Origin: Scandinavium vulneris_A
GTDB lineage: Bacteria > Pseudomonadota > Gammaproteobacteria > Enterobacterales > Enterobacteriaceae
Direction of reading: 5' to 3'
Length of the DNA stretch: 64,000 bases
Assembly (NCBI GenBank): GCA_046518185.1
Contig: JBKGRZ010000001.1
Location: forward strand, 930,001-994,000
Part shown: piece by piece, positions 26,774 to 36,471 of the stretch
Layout of the letters: the number at the start of each line of letters is the position of its first letter
How positions within the stretch are numbered: position 1 is the stretch's first letter
Position numbers and translations under genes: made by a program
The notes under the pieces: model-generated
What the model was told of the DNA's origin: nothing
Seen by the model: the letters and a program-made list of their open reading frames with translations, nothing else
Databases searched by the model: none

Positions 26774-27754
26774 CTAGCGCTGTGCCAGGCGGACCAGTTG
26801 CTGAATCAACTGTGGGGCACGCTCGTCATCAAATACGGCGTCCACAGGTAAATACCACCAGTTGTCTCTGGCAAAAGCGCGGCATTTTACAGCGTCTTTT
26901 TCCGTCATCACTAGCGTTTGCTGGTCATTTACCAGCACCTGCACAGCGTTGGCATTTAATGCCTGATGATCGGAGAGCGCGACCGTTTTAACCGGCTGGA
27001 CGCCGCAGCTTTCCAGGGTGGCAAAAAATCGTGGCGGATGACCAATCCCGGCCATGGCAACCACGTCGGTTAAGGTGGCAACGTTGCGCTTTTCGCCCGT
27101 TTTAAGATTCACTGCCAGGCCCGGGTTAAGACGCATCGGAATTTCGTCCGAACGCGGTACGCCGCCGTTGACGATAACCGCATCCACGCTTGCCAGTCGA
27201 GAGGCTCTCTCGCGCATCGGCCCGGCAGGCAACCACCATCCGTTCCCGAAGCGGCGAACCCCGTCAATCACCACGATTTCAATATCGCGGGCAAGACGGT
27301 AATGCTGCAGGCCGTCATCCGTAATAATGATTTGCAGGTCGTGTGCAGCCAGCAGCGCCTGAACGGCATCGCTCCGGCTGGGAGAAACGGCGACGGGTGC
27401 GCCGGTGCGCTGATAAATCAGCACCGGCTCATCGCCTGCTTCAGCGGTGGTGGTTTTCGCCGACAGGAGCAACGGATACTGCGCCGCTTTGCCGCCATAT
27501 CCGCGTGACACCACGCCCGCTTTGATACCCTGCTGTTGAAGTTGTTCCACCAGCCAGATAGCCACCGGCGTTTTACCGTTCCCGCCTGCGGTGAGGTTCC
27601 CCACCACCACCACCGGGACCGGCGCACGCCAGGCTTTTTTGATCCCAAGCCGATAGCTGAGACGAATAAGACCGCTCACCAGGCCGTAAAGCCAGGCAAG
27701 CGGCAACAGCAGCAGCCAGAGCGGGGACTCACCGGACCAGATACGGGCGATCAT
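26774..27754 (-). CDS. lpxK: LpxK, tetraacyldisaccharide 4'-kinase
   Basis: This 326-residue membrane-associated kinase phosphorylates the 4' position of the lipid A precursor DS-1-P to give lipid IVA. The N-terminus has a hydrophobic membrane helix (LWLLLLPLAWLYGLVSGLI), then a P-loop-type motif GNLTAGGNGKTP around residues 52-63. It overlaps msbA by 4 bp (27751-27754), pairing lipid A synthesis with its export. Confidence 0.97.
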   Translation of the reverse strand: MIARIWSGESPLWLLLLPLAWLYGLVSGLIRLSYRLGIKKAWRAPVPVVVVGNLTAGGNGKTPVAIWLVEQLQQQGIKAGVVSRGYGGKAAQYPLLLSAKTTTAEAGDEPVLIYQRTGAPVAVSPSRSDAVQALLAAHDLQIIITDDGLQHYRLARDIEIVVIDGVRRFGNGWWLPAGPMRERASRLASVDAVIVNGGVPRSDEIPMRLNPGLAVNLKTGEKRNVATLTDVVAMAGIGHPPRFFATLESCGVQPVKTVALSDHQALNANAVQVLVNDQQTLVMTEKDAVKCRAFARDNWWYLPVDAVFDDERAPQLIQQLVRLAQR

Positions 27755-29499
27755 TGTCCAAATTGCATTTTATGCAGCTGAGCGTACACGCCGCGGTGTT
27801 CCAGCAGATCCTGATGACTACCGCGCTCAACGATGCGTCCATCTTCCACAACGACGATTTCGTCGGCTTTTTCGATGGTCGACAGACGGTGAGCAATCAC
27901 CAGCGACGTCCGGTTTTTCTGTAGTTCATCCAGAGCTGCCTGAATCGCGCGCTCGGATTCGGTATCAAGAGCCGAGGTCGCTTCATCCAGAATCAGGATC
28001 GGGCTGTCACGCAGCAGCGCACGGGCAATGGCAATACGCTGACGCTGGCCGCCGGAAAGCAGAACCCCGTTTTCGCCGATTATGGTATCCAGACCGTTGT
28101 CCATCTTGTTGATGAAATCCATGGCGTAGGCCATTTTCGCGGCTTTTTCAATATCTTCACGGCTGTACTCTTCGTTGCGAGCGTAAGCGATGTTATTTGC
28201 CACGGTATCGTTGAACAGATGCACGTTCTGGGAAACCAGTGCCACCTGATCGCGCAGGGAAGCGAGGGTATATTCGCGGATATCGTGACCGTCGAGCTGG
28301 ATACTGCCGTTATCAACATCATAGAAACGGGTCATCAGGCTTGCGATAGTTGATTTACCCGAACCAGAACGTCCTACTAACGCTACGGTCTTGCCTTCTG
28401 GAATATTCAGGTTGATATCACGCAGGGCGGGTACTTCACGGCCCGGATAGGTGAAGGTGACGTCGTTAAAGACCACTTCGCCCCTTGCACGTTCGATAAC
28501 GCGAGTACCTTCGTCTTTTTCCTGCTCGCTGTCGAGAATGGCGAACAGAGTCTGACATGCTGCCATTCCGCGCTGGAACTGTGCGTTGACGTTAGTCAGC
28601 GATTTCAGCGGACGCATCAGGGCAATCATTGAAGAGAAGACGACGGTGATCGTACCGGCGGTCAGCGTTTCCATCACGCTTGGGAAGCTTGCCGCGTACA
28701 GCACGAAGGCAAGGGCCAGAGAGGCAATCAGCTGAATGATAGGATCGGAGATAGAAGACGCAGAAACCATCTTCATACCCTGCAAACGCATTTTATTGCT
28801 GACTTTATCAAAGCGTTTGGTTTCAACTTCCTGACCGCCAAACATCAGCACTTCTTTATGCCCTTTGAGCATTTGCTCGGCGCTGGTGGTCACCTGCCCC
28901 ATCGTGTTTTGCATGTTTTTACTGATGCTACGGAAACGCTTGGAGACCAGACGAATCGCGAAGGAAACAATAGGGGCCAGCACGATAAGGATTATTGACA
29001 GCTGCCAGCTGTACCAGAACATCATGATGAAGAGGCCGATGATCGACGCACCTTCGCGCACCACGGTGATCAACGCACTGGAAGACGATGAGGCCACCTG
29101 TTCTGAGTCATAAGTAATACGTGACAGCAGCGTGCCCGTGGACTGCTTGTCAAAGAATGACACCGGCATGCCCATCATATGACTGAAAAGGCGTCGACGC
29201 ATGGTCATGACGACTTTCCCGGAGACCCAGGAAATACAGTAGCTAGAGATATAGCTGGTGATCCCACGCATGATCATCAATCCGATCACCACTAGCGGCA
29301 TCCACAGCAGCACTGAGCGATCCGTTTTCCCAAAACCATCATCCAGTAACGGTTTAAGAAGCGACAGCATGAAGGTATCGCTGGCAGCGTTAAGAACCAA
29401 TGCGACCGCAGCTACGATAAGGCCCGCTTTAAAAGGCGCAATGGTTGGCCAAAGTCGGCGGAAAGTCTGCCACGTGGAGAGATCTTTGTCGTTCTGCAT
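27751..29499 (-). CDS. msbA: MsbA, lipid A-core flippase
   Basis: This 582-residue homodimeric ABC exporter moves core-lipid A across the inner membrane. A six-helix transmembrane domain (residues about 20-330) precedes an ATPase domain with Walker A GRSGSGKST, signature LSGGQRQR and Walker B ILILDEATSALD. Length equals E. coli MsbA. It lies between ycaI and lpxK on the same strand. Confidence 0.98.
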   Translation of the reverse strand: MQNDKDLSTWQTFRRLWPTIAPFKAGLIVAAVALVLNAASDTFMLSLLKPLLDDGFGKTDRSVLLWMPLVVIGLMIMRGITSYISSYCISWVSGKVVMTMRRRLFSHMMGMPVSFFDKQSTGTLLSRITYDSEQVASSSSSALITVVREGASIIGLFIMMFWYSWQLSIILIVLAPIVSFAIRLVSKRFRSISKNMQNTMGQVTTSAEQMLKGHKEVLMFGGQEVETKRFDKVSNKMRLQGMKMVSASSISDPIIQLIASLALAFVLYAASFPSVMETLTAGTITVVFSSMIALMRPLKSLTNVNAQFQRGMAACQTLFAILDSEQEKDEGTRVIERARGEVVFNDVTFTYPGREVPALRDINLNIPEGKTVALVGRSGSGKSTIASLMTRFYDVDNGSIQLDGHDIREYTLASLRDQVALVSQNVHLFNDTVANNIAYARNEEYSREDIEKAAKMAYAMDFINKMDNGLDTIIGENGVLLSGGQRQRIAIARALLRDSPILILDEATSALDTESERAIQAALDELQKNRTSLVIAHRLSTIEKADEIVVVEDGRIVERGSHQDLLEHRGVYAQLHKMQFGQ

Positions 29500-29535
29500 T
29501 CAAAAAACCAGCTTATGTTGAGATAGCCGAACATT

Positions 29536-31794
29536 CTACCCGTTATCACGGGCATCGCCAAACCACTGATGATACCAACGGCGGTATATTTGATCGCGTA
29601 AGCTCTGGATTTGCCAGCCATCAGGTGAAAAATTGACCGTGATCTGCCCCTGATGCGGCGTATCGAACCATTGATAATGCCGTTGTAAATAGCGCGCCTT
29701 TACCTTTTCGGATGGAAAATGCCAGGCGTTGTATCGCGCCGCGGAGGCCAGCGCGGCACCGCCCTCAACCGCTTGCAATAATGCCAGCGACGAGGAGGTC
29801 GAACTGCCATGATGTGGCACCTGAACAAGTGTAGACGCAAGATGGCGCCAATAATGGCTGAGCATTGACATTTCGGCCGAGATTTCAATATCTCCCGTCA
29901 ACAAAATGCTGTGTATTCCGTCATCGACCCGAACCACACAGGATCGATTGTTGCCGGATTCTGTCGCCCCTGGCAACGGCCAAACTGCGCGGAACGTCAG
30001 CCCCTGCCAACGCCAACTCTCCCCCCGATAGCATGGCTGATGCCCTTTCCATCGCAACGGACTTCTGACCCATAAACCGGGCCAGGTACTCAGTAGGGTG
30101 TTTAGTCCTCCCCTGTGATCCAGATGCTCATGACTCAGAACTATGCCTTCAGGCTGAAGATGGTGCCAACGTAACCAGGGCACGATTATCTGCTGGGCAC
30201 TGTCGCCACCGGGCCACGCCAGACCGGTATCGTACAGCACCGCTTTCCCGTTGCGGGCAATGACTATGGCAAGGCCCTGGCCGACGTCCAGCATCGTCAG
30301 TGACCAGTCTTGCGTTGGCGGCCGCCATAGCGGAAAGGCCAGCGCCGCACTACACGCCAGGGCCGACGCAGGCCATTTTCGCCAGCCGTTTAATCGCCAG
30401 AAGATGATCCCCAACCACGGCAACATCACAATCCCCTGCCAGCGGGAGTCAATGTCCTGCCAGCCCTGTGGCAGACTTCGCAAAAACCAGAACAGTCCGG
30501 CCAACAATCTGTCAGCTAACCACCAGAGGTTATTCTCAAGCCATACAGGCCCACTAAAATGCACGGCCATTCCAGCCAGCAGCAACGGTATCTCACCCAG
30601 CGTAACCAAAGGAACCGCCACAATATTCGCCAGCAATGAAGTCCAGGAGGTCCCATGAAAGATAATTACCTGCAACGGAAGCAGGAGCAGCATCAGCCCT
30701 GCTTGCAAATGGACAAATGCCCAGAGGGAATTTAACACTACGCTGGATTTCACCCGCAGTCGGGGCCCCCATTGATACCAAAATATCAGCGTCGCAACGG
30801 CAAAGGCTGAAAGCCACAGGCTTTGCGACAAAACGGCGAGGGGATCCAGAATCAGGATCGCCGCGATGCAGCACAGCCAAACCTCCCACGGTGTCCATCT
30901 TCGGCCGTTTAACCGCAGCCATACCCAGACGCCCGTCGCGATAATGGTTCGCAGTGCAGGCGGTTGTAAGCCGCTGAGCCAGGCATAAGCCATCGCCACT
31001 ATAAAGCTGGCGCAAAGCGGCAGTCGCCAGTCTATCCACTGACACGGCAACAATATTTGCATTCCGCGCATAATGAGCCAGCCCATCATGGCGACCAGAG
31101 AGATATGCAGCCCGGAAATCGCCATCAGATGGGAGGTTCCGGTTTGCTGTAGCAGTAATTTAATCTCCACTGGCACATCAGCCCGTTCACCGACAGCCAG
31201 CGCCAGCATCACCTGTTGCCAGGGATAGGGTTCGAGGCCTTCTCGCAGCGAAGAAACAAATCGGGCCCGCAGGTTGCAGCTTTGCTTTTCGACACGAGCC
31301 TGAGTGAAACGCCCCGTTAACGGACGATGTAATGACAGCGCATGGCGCTGGCTGTCAAACATTCCTTCATTGAGCTGCCCGTGTACAGCCCTGGCATGGA
31401 TGGTCATGCTCCAGACCTGCCCCGGACAGGCGTTATCTGGCAGCGCCTGTCCATACAGTACAATCTCGGGGGCCGGGAACTGGCGTTGCCCGTTAATTCG
31501 CAGCAGCTTCCCGTAATAGGTTGTTTCCCCGTCCGTGGCGGTGATCGCTACCTCGGCCTGTAATGGCCTCCCGGTTAGCGTATTGGCAGGCAAGACCGTC
31601 TTTTGGGCGGCAAGAATTCCCCAGCAGAAAAAGAGCATAATTAGCCCTGTTATTCTGAATCGGCGCGCTTTCAGGCAGAAGGCGATTGCCAGAATAGTCA
31701 TCGCCCCTGTCTCTGAGAGCGTCGGCAACGCGGGCAGCCAGAGCAAAGGGCAAATACCGAGGATGGCGCAGAGTGCTAATGTCGGTAATCGCAT
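29536..31794 (-). CDS. ycaI: YcaI, ComEC/Rec2-family DNA uptake channel homologue
   Basis: This 752-residue inner-membrane protein (E. coli YcaI is about the same length) has an N-terminal DUF4131/OB-like part, a central competence domain with many membrane helices, and a C-terminal metallo-beta-lactamase-like domain. The last shows ligands in LSHEHLDHRGG and VPHHGSSTSS. ComEC forms the channel for single-stranded DNA in competent bacteria. In enterobacteria the homologue is present although natural uptake is rarely seen. Confidence 0.93.
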   Translation of the reverse strand: MRLPTLALCAILGICPLLWLPALPTLSETGAMTILAIAFCLKARRFRITGLIMLFFCWGILAAQKTVLPANTLTGRPLQAEVAITATDGETTYYGKLLRINGQRQFPAPEIVLYGQALPDNACPGQVWSMTIHARAVHGQLNEGMFDSQRHALSLHRPLTGRFTQARVEKQSCNLRARFVSSLREGLEPYPWQQVMLALAVGERADVPVEIKLLLQQTGTSHLMAISGLHISLVAMMGWLIMRGMQILLPCQWIDWRLPLCASFIVAMAYAWLSGLQPPALRTIIATGVWVWLRLNGRRWTPWEVWLCCIAAILILDPLAVLSQSLWLSAFAVATLIFWYQWGPRLRVKSSVVLNSLWAFVHLQAGLMLLLLPLQVIIFHGTSWTSLLANIVAVPLVTLGEIPLLLAGMAVHFSGPVWLENNLWWLADRLLAGLFWFLRSLPQGWQDIDSRWQGIVMLPWLGIIFWRLNGWRKWPASALACSAALAFPLWRPPTQDWSLTMLDVGQGLAIVIARNGKAVLYDTGLAWPGGDSAQQIIVPWLRWHHLQPEGIVLSHEHLDHRGGLNTLLSTWPGLWVRSPLRWKGHQPCYRGESWRWQGLTFRAVWPLPGATESGNNRSCVVRVDDGIHSILLTGDIEISAEMSMLSHYWRHLASTLVQVPHHGSSTSSSLALLQAVEGGAALASAARYNAWHFPSEKVKARYLQRHYQWFDTPHQGQITVNFSPDGWQIQSLRDQIYRRWYHQWFGDARDNG

Positions 31795-31977
31795 GACACC
31801 TCCATGTCGTTGGCCGCAGTGTCGCGATTTCAGACCATGAAGTCGTCAGGCAAAAAGAAAGTCTACGAGGAGGATTCCAGGGAAAATACATGATTGCAGC
31901 AAACGGAAAATAAACTGCGAGCACGGTTCAGGAATGGCGTAGTGGAGTGCAAGAATGCTGTTCAGGAAACAAAAACG

Positions 31978-32004
31978 AAAAAAGCACCTGACAGGTGCTT
32001 TTTT
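31978..32004 (-). terminator. ihfB terminator
   Basis: GCACCTG and CAGGTGC around a single A form a stem within flanking A6 and T6 runs, making a perfect intrinsic terminator readable on both strands. It lies 33 bp after the ihfB stop. Confidence 0.88.
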
Positions 32005-32036
32005 CACGTTCAAGTTCGCGGGAAGCCCGCTGCAAC

Positions 32037-32324
32037 TCAACCGCCGTAAATGTTGGCGCGATCGCGCAATTCTTTACCCGGCTTAAAGTGGGGAACGTAT
32101 TTACCTTCCAGCTCGACTTTATCGCCTGTTTTCGGGTTACGCCCAACGCGTGGGGCGCGGTAATGCAAAGAGAAACTGCCGAAACCGCGGATTTCAATGC
32201 GCTCGCCCTGGGCCAGCGTAGAGGCCATATGTTCCAGCATCTCCTTCACAGCATCTTCAACCGCTTTCGCAGGGACGTGAGATTGCTGGCTTGCAAGTCT
32301 TTCGATGAGCTCTGACTTGGTCAT
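32037..32324 (-). CDS. ihfB: IHF beta subunit
   Basis: This 95-residue DNA-bending protein of the HU/IHF family pairs with IhfA. The family signature GFGSFSLHYR and the beta-arm prolyl region RNPKTGDKV are present. It is one residue longer than the E. coli protein, ending YGG. It lies downstream of rpsA on the same strand, and a GC-rich hairpin separates the two. Confidence 0.98.
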   Translation of the reverse strand: MTKSELIERLASQQSHVPAKAVEDAVKEMLEHMASTLAQGERIEIRGFGSFSLHYRAPRVGRNPKTGDKVELEGKYVPHFKPGKELRDRANIYGG

Positions 32325-32371
32325 GATTCCTCCGGTTTCCTTTCAGGAAAGTATAAGCTAACAGCTTGAAC

Positions 32372-32393
32372 AAGGGCGGCCGTAGCCGCCCTT
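32372..32393. terminator. Intergenic hairpin between rpsA and ihfB
   Basis: AAGGGCGGC and GCCGCCCTT form a 9-bp stem around CGTA. On the minus strand only GTTCAAG follows, so in the direction of rpsA it is at best a partial terminator. That is consistent with some read-through from rpsA into ihfB. Confidence 0.55.
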
Positions 32394-32453
32394 TGTTGTT
32401 GATTACAGGACGAATCCTGCAATCTGTCAAGTTACTCGTAAAGAGTGACCTGA

Positions 32454-34127
32454 TTACTCGCCTTTAGCTGCTTTAAATGCTTCAGCCATAGCGTTGGAGA
32501 AGTTGCTTTCTTCCTGTTTGTTGTTAACAGTCGCGATTGCATCTTTCTCGTCAGCTTCGTCTTTAGCACGTACAGACAGGCTGATTGCACGGTTCTTACG
32601 GTCAACACCGGTGAATTTAGCTTCAACGTCGTCGCCTACGCTCAGAACCAGAGTTGCATCTTCAACGCGGTCACGTGATGCTTCAGAAGCACGCAGGTAA
32701 CCTTCAACGCCGTCAGCCAGTTCTACGGTTGCGCCTTTCGCGTCAACTGCAGTGACTTTACCGTTGACGATAGCGCCTTTCTTGTTCAGAGCAACCCAGT
32801 TGTTGAACGGATCTTCAGCCAGCTGTTTCACGCCCAGGGAGATGCGCTCACGCTCTGCGTCAACCTGCAGAACAACGGCAGCGATTTCGTCGCCTTTCTT
32901 GTATTCACGAACTGCTTCTTCGCCTGCAACGTTCCAGGAGATGTCAGACAGGTGAACCAGACCGTCGATGCCGCCGTCCAGGCCGATGAAGATACCGAAG
33001 TCAGTGATAGACTTGATTTTACCTTCAACACGGTCGCCCTTGTTGTGGGTTTCCGCGAACTGCTGCCATGGGTTGTTTTTGCACTGCTTCAGACCCAGGG
33101 AGATACGACGACGTTCTTCGTCGATGTCCAGAACCATAACTTCCACTACGTCACCAACGTTAACAACTTTGGATGGGTGGATGTTTTTGTTGGTCCAGTC
33201 CATTTCGGAAACGTGTACCAGGCCTTCAACGCCTTCTTCGATTTCAACGAAGCAGCCGTAGTCGGTCAGGTTGGTCACGCGACCAGTCAGTTTGGTACCT
33301 TCTGGGTAACGCTTAGCGATAGCTACCCATGGATCTTCGCCCAGCTGCTTCAGACCCAGAGAAACACGGGTACGCTCGCGGTCGAACTTCAGCACTTTAA
33401 CAGTGATTTCGTCGCCAACGTTCACGATTTCGCTTGGGTGTTTAACGCGTTTCCACGCCATGTCAGTGATGTGCAGCAGGCCGTCTACGCCGCCCAGATC
33501 AACGAATGCACCGTAGTCAGTGAGGTTCTTAACGATACCTTTAACTTCCATGCCTTCCTGCAGGTTTTCCAGCAGCTGATCGCGTTCTGCGCTGTTTTCA
33601 GATTCGATAACGGCACGACGGGAAACAACAACGTTGTTACGCTTCTGGTCCAGCTTGATAACTTTGAACTCAAGCTCTTTGCCTTCCAGGTGCAGCGTAT
33701 CGCGAACCGGACGAACGTCTACCAGTGAACCTGGCAGGAACGCACGAATACCGTTCAGCTCAACAGTGAAGCCACCTTTAACTTTGCCGTTGATAACACC
33801 AACAACAGTTTCAGCGTCTTCGTATGCTTTTTCCAGCGTGATCCAAGCTTCGTGACGCTTAGCTTTCTCACGGGAGAGCAGGGTTTCGCCGAAGCCGTCT
33901 TCTACTGCGTCCAGCGCAACGTCAACTTCGTCACCGACCTGGATTTCCAGCTCGCCCTGGGCGTTTTTGAACTGCTCTGCCGGGATGGCGGATTCAGATT
34001 TCAGACCGGCGTCAACCAGTACGATATCTTTATCGATAGCAACAACAACACCACGAACGATGGAACCCGGACGGGTTTCGATTGTTTTTAAGGATTCTTC
34101 AAATAGTTGAGCAAAAGATTCAGTCAT
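32454..34127 (-). CDS. rpsA: Ribosomal protein S1
   Basis: This 557-residue protein of the small subunit binds mRNA leaders and helps initiation. Six S1/OB repeats are seen, with recurring motifs such as NLTDYGAFVDLGGVDGLLHITDM and its relatives. Length equals E. coli S1. It lies between cmk and ihfB; in E. coli rpsA represses its own translation through its leader, and the 123-bp gap to cmk is of the right size for promoter and leader. Confidence 0.98.
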   Translation of the reverse strand: MTESFAQLFEESLKTIETRPGSIVRGVVVAIDKDIVLVDAGLKSESAIPAEQFKNAQGELEIQVGDEVDVALDAVEDGFGETLLSREKAKRHEAWITLEKAYEDAETVVGVINGKVKGGFTVELNGIRAFLPGSLVDVRPVRDTLHLEGKELEFKVIKLDQKRNNVVVSRRAVIESENSAERDQLLENLQEGMEVKGIVKNLTDYGAFVDLGGVDGLLHITDMAWKRVKHPSEIVNVGDEITVKVLKFDRERTRVSLGLKQLGEDPWVAIAKRYPEGTKLTGRVTNLTDYGCFVEIEEGVEGLVHVSEMDWTNKNIHPSKVVNVGDVVEVMVLDIDEERRRISLGLKQCKNNPWQQFAETHNKGDRVEGKIKSITDFGIFIGLDGGIDGLVHLSDISWNVAGEEAVREYKKGDEIAAVVLQVDAERERISLGVKQLAEDPFNNWVALNKKGAIVNGKVTAVDAKGATVELADGVEGYLRASEASRDRVEDATLVLSVGDDVEAKFTGVDRKNRAISLSVRAKDEADEKDAIATVNNKQEESNFSNAMAEAFKAAKGE

Positions 34128-34250
34128 GTTTAATCTTCGAAGTTAGATTTAACGTCCACCTGACACCTTGTCGGATGGGGTTGTTTAACATACCCGCTCA
34201 CAATCCTTTGCAGCGGGGGTACTACTAATTCGGAGGCTCGCCTGTCTTTA

Positions 34251-34934
34251 TCAGACAGCAGCCAGTTTTTGGCGCGCGTATTGTAGCGCTTTTTCAATCA
34301 CTTGCTCAATGCTTAATCGTGTTGAATCCAACACTAAAGCATCGGCAGCCGGAACTAACGGCGCCACCGCACGGTTGCGGTCACGGTCATCGCGTTCCTT
34401 TATCTCGACCAAAAGGCGTTCAAAGTTAACACTAAAGCCCTTCTCCTGCAACTGCAGCATCCGGCGTTGGGCACGTTCTTCCGGTGAAGCATCGAGGAAA
34501 ATTTTTACCGGCGCGTCGGTGAAAACAACGGTACCCATGTCGCGACCGTCAGCAATCAGGCCTGGCGCTTCGCGGAATGCGCGCTGGCGGCGCAGGAGCG
34601 CTTCGCGTACGCGCGGGAAGGCCGCCACTTTGGAAGCGGCGTTCGCCACGTCCTGAGTACGGATTTCGCCGCTGACATCTTCACCTTCCAGAATCACTTC
34701 GAGGTTGCCGTTGGTGGACACAAAACGCACATCAAGGTGCGCGGCCAATGGAACCAGAGCCTCTTCTGAGGTGACATCAACGTGATGATGCAATGCAGCC
34801 AGAGCCAGCACGCGATAGATCGCACCTGAATCCAACAGATGCCACTGCAATGCTTCCGCCATTGCTTTGCACAAGGTGCCTTTACCTGCACCACTTGGCC
34901 CATCAATGGTGATTACCGGGGCAATTGCCGTCAT
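34251..34934 (-). CDS. cmk: Cytidylate kinase
   Basis: This 227-residue cytoplasmic kinase phosphorylates CMP and dCMP using ATP. The P-loop GPSGAGKGT is at residues 12-20, and DGRDMGTVVF is the typical substrate-binding stretch. The start at 34934 (MTAIAPVITIDGPSG) has GGAGAAA upstream and matches the E. coli protein; five extra upstream residues are not supported. In E. coli ycaL lies upstream, but here aroA follows directly. Confidence 0.97.
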   Translation of the reverse strand: MTAIAPVITIDGPSGAGKGTLCKAMAEALQWHLLDSGAIYRVLALAALHHHVDVTSEEALVPLAAHLDVRFVSTNGNLEVILEGEDVSGEIRTQDVANAASKVAAFPRVREALLRRQRAFREAPGLIADGRDMGTVVFTDAPVKIFLDASPEERAQRRMLQLQEKGFSVNFERLLVEIKERDDRDRNRAVAPLVPAADALVLDSTRLSIEQVIEKALQYARQKLAAV

Positions 34935-35118
34935 CGTTTTCTCCTTCATTCAAGGCGTCAGTGATATAAACGCCGCGCATTATACTCGCCAACGCCTGTA
35001 ACCGTTAATACTGCTTTCAAATAGCAGAATGTTTGAAGGTGAGTGTAGAAGAAATGCGCAAAGGCGACGTCAGGAAGTGTCATTCTGCGCTACGCCAGCA
35101 GACGTAGCGCGAAAGGAA

Positions 35119-36402
35119 TCAGGCAAGCGTACTGATACGAGCCAGTTGTTCGAAATAGTCCGGGAAGGTTTTCGCCGTGCATTTCGGATCAAGAATGGTC
35201 ACCGGCGTACCCGACAGCGCCACCAGCGAGAAGCACATCGCCATACGATGATCGTTGTAGGTGCCGATCTCCGCGAAGGTCAGCTCTGCTGGAGGCGTGA
35301 CGCGAATGTAATCTTCGCCCTCTTCCACTTCTGCACCCACTTTGCGTAATTCAGTCGCCATCGCAAACAGACGGTCGGTTTCTTTTACCCGCCAGTTGTA
35401 GATGTTACGCAGCGTCGTCGTGCCTTTGGCAAACAGCGCCGCCGTGGCGATTGTCATCGCGGCATCAGGAATGTGGTTCATGTCCATATCGATTGCGTTC
35501 AACTCGCCGTGCGTACAGGCGATAAAATCGTCGCCCCAGGTTACGGTTGCGCCCATTTTTTCCAGCACGTCAGCAAAGCGGATATCGCCCTGCACGCTGT
35601 TACGCCCAATACCGGTCACTTTAACCGTACCGCCTTTAATCGCACCCGCCGCCAGGAAGTAAGACGCGGAAGACGCATCACCTTCCACCAGATACGCGCC
35701 CGGAGACTGATAATGCTGACCGCCTTTCACCACAAAACGCTGATAGTTCTGGTTTTCAACCTTCACGCCGAAGGTGTTCATCAGATGCAGCGTGATATCG
35801 ATGTACGGTTTAGAGACCAGATCGCCTTTAATAGTGATCAGGGTGTCCTGCGGTGCCAGCGGAGCGGTCATCAGCAGCGCGGTCAGAAACTGGCTGGATA
35901 CGCTGCCGTCAACGGCCACTTCGCCGCCGGAAAATCCGCCTTTCAGGCGCACTGGCGGGTAGTTTTCCTGCTCAAGATAATCAATCTGCGCGCCCCCCTG
36001 GCGCAGGGCGTCAACCAGATGGCCAATCGGACGCTCTTTCATGCGTGGCTCGCCGGTCAGCACGATATCGTTGCTACCCAGGCACAGCGCCGCCGCCAGC
36101 GGACGCATCGCCGTCCCGGCATTGCCGAGGAACAGCTCCAGCGCAGCAGCGGATTTCAGCGGACCGCCGTTGCCAGTGACTTCACAGCGGGTACGGCAGG
36201 CTGAAAGCGTGTACTGAACGCCCAGCGCGGTCAGGGCATTGAGCATATGGCGCACGTCGTCACTGTCCAACAGATTGGTCAGCACGGTGGTACCCCGGGC
36301 CAATGCCGCCAACAGCAATGCGCGGTTAGAAACACTTTTTGAACCGGGTAAATTGATGGTGCCGTCTACGCGCGCGATGGGTTGTAACGTCAGGGATTCC
36401 AT
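35119..36402 (-). CDS. aroA: AroA, EPSP synthase
   Basis: This 427-residue enzyme joins shikimate-3-phosphate and PEP in the sixth step of the shikimate pathway. Typical motifs are LPGSKSVSNRALLLAALA, LFLGNAGTAMRP (with Gly in the glyphosate-contacting position) and NPIRIK-type C-terminal regions replaced by the enterobacterial form. The ATG at 36402 gives the family start MESLTLQPIARVDGTI. It is downstream of serC in the conserved serC-aroA operon, with a hairpin between them. Confidence 0.97.
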   Translation of the reverse strand: MESLTLQPIARVDGTINLPGSKSVSNRALLLAALARGTTVLTNLLDSDDVRHMLNALTALGVQYTLSACRTRCEVTGNGGPLKSAAALELFLGNAGTAMRPLAAALCLGSNDIVLTGEPRMKERPIGHLVDALRQGGAQIDYLEQENYPPVRLKGGFSGGEVAVDGSVSSQFLTALLMTAPLAPQDTLITIKGDLVSKPYIDITLHLMNTFGVKVENQNYQRFVVKGGQHYQSPGAYLVEGDASSASYFLAAGAIKGGTVKVTGIGRNSVQGDIRFADVLEKMGATVTWGDDFIACTHGELNAIDMDMNHIPDAAMTIATAALFAKGTTTLRNIYNWRVKETDRLFAMATELRKVGAEVEEGEDYIRVTPPAELTFAEIGTYNDHRMAMCFSLVALSGTPVTILDPKCTAKTFPDYFEQLARISTLA

Positions 36403-36427
36403 GAAACTCAACTCTCAAAAGCAGAAA

Positions 36428-36455
36428 ATAAAAACCCCGCAGACAGGCTACGGGG
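36428..36455 (-). terminator. serC-aroA intergenic terminator/attenuator
   Basis: On the minus strand CCCCG...CGGGG (5-bp stem, 11-nt loop) is followed by TTTTTATTTT. It lies between serC and aroA. A terminator at this place is known in the enterobacterial serC-aroA operon and reduces aroA expression relative to serC. Confidence 0.75.
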
Positions 36456-36471
36456 ATGAAAACGGAAAAGA

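Noticed and set aside
32952..33728. A 258-codon open frame antisense to rpsA
   Set aside because: Same cause as in pflB: codon bias of rpsA removes antisense stops. The product is a low-complexity mirror of the S1 repeats.
35473..36204. A 243-codon open frame on the plus strand within aroA
   Set aside because: It is antisense to a well-supported gene of normal length, with no family resemblance or start signals.
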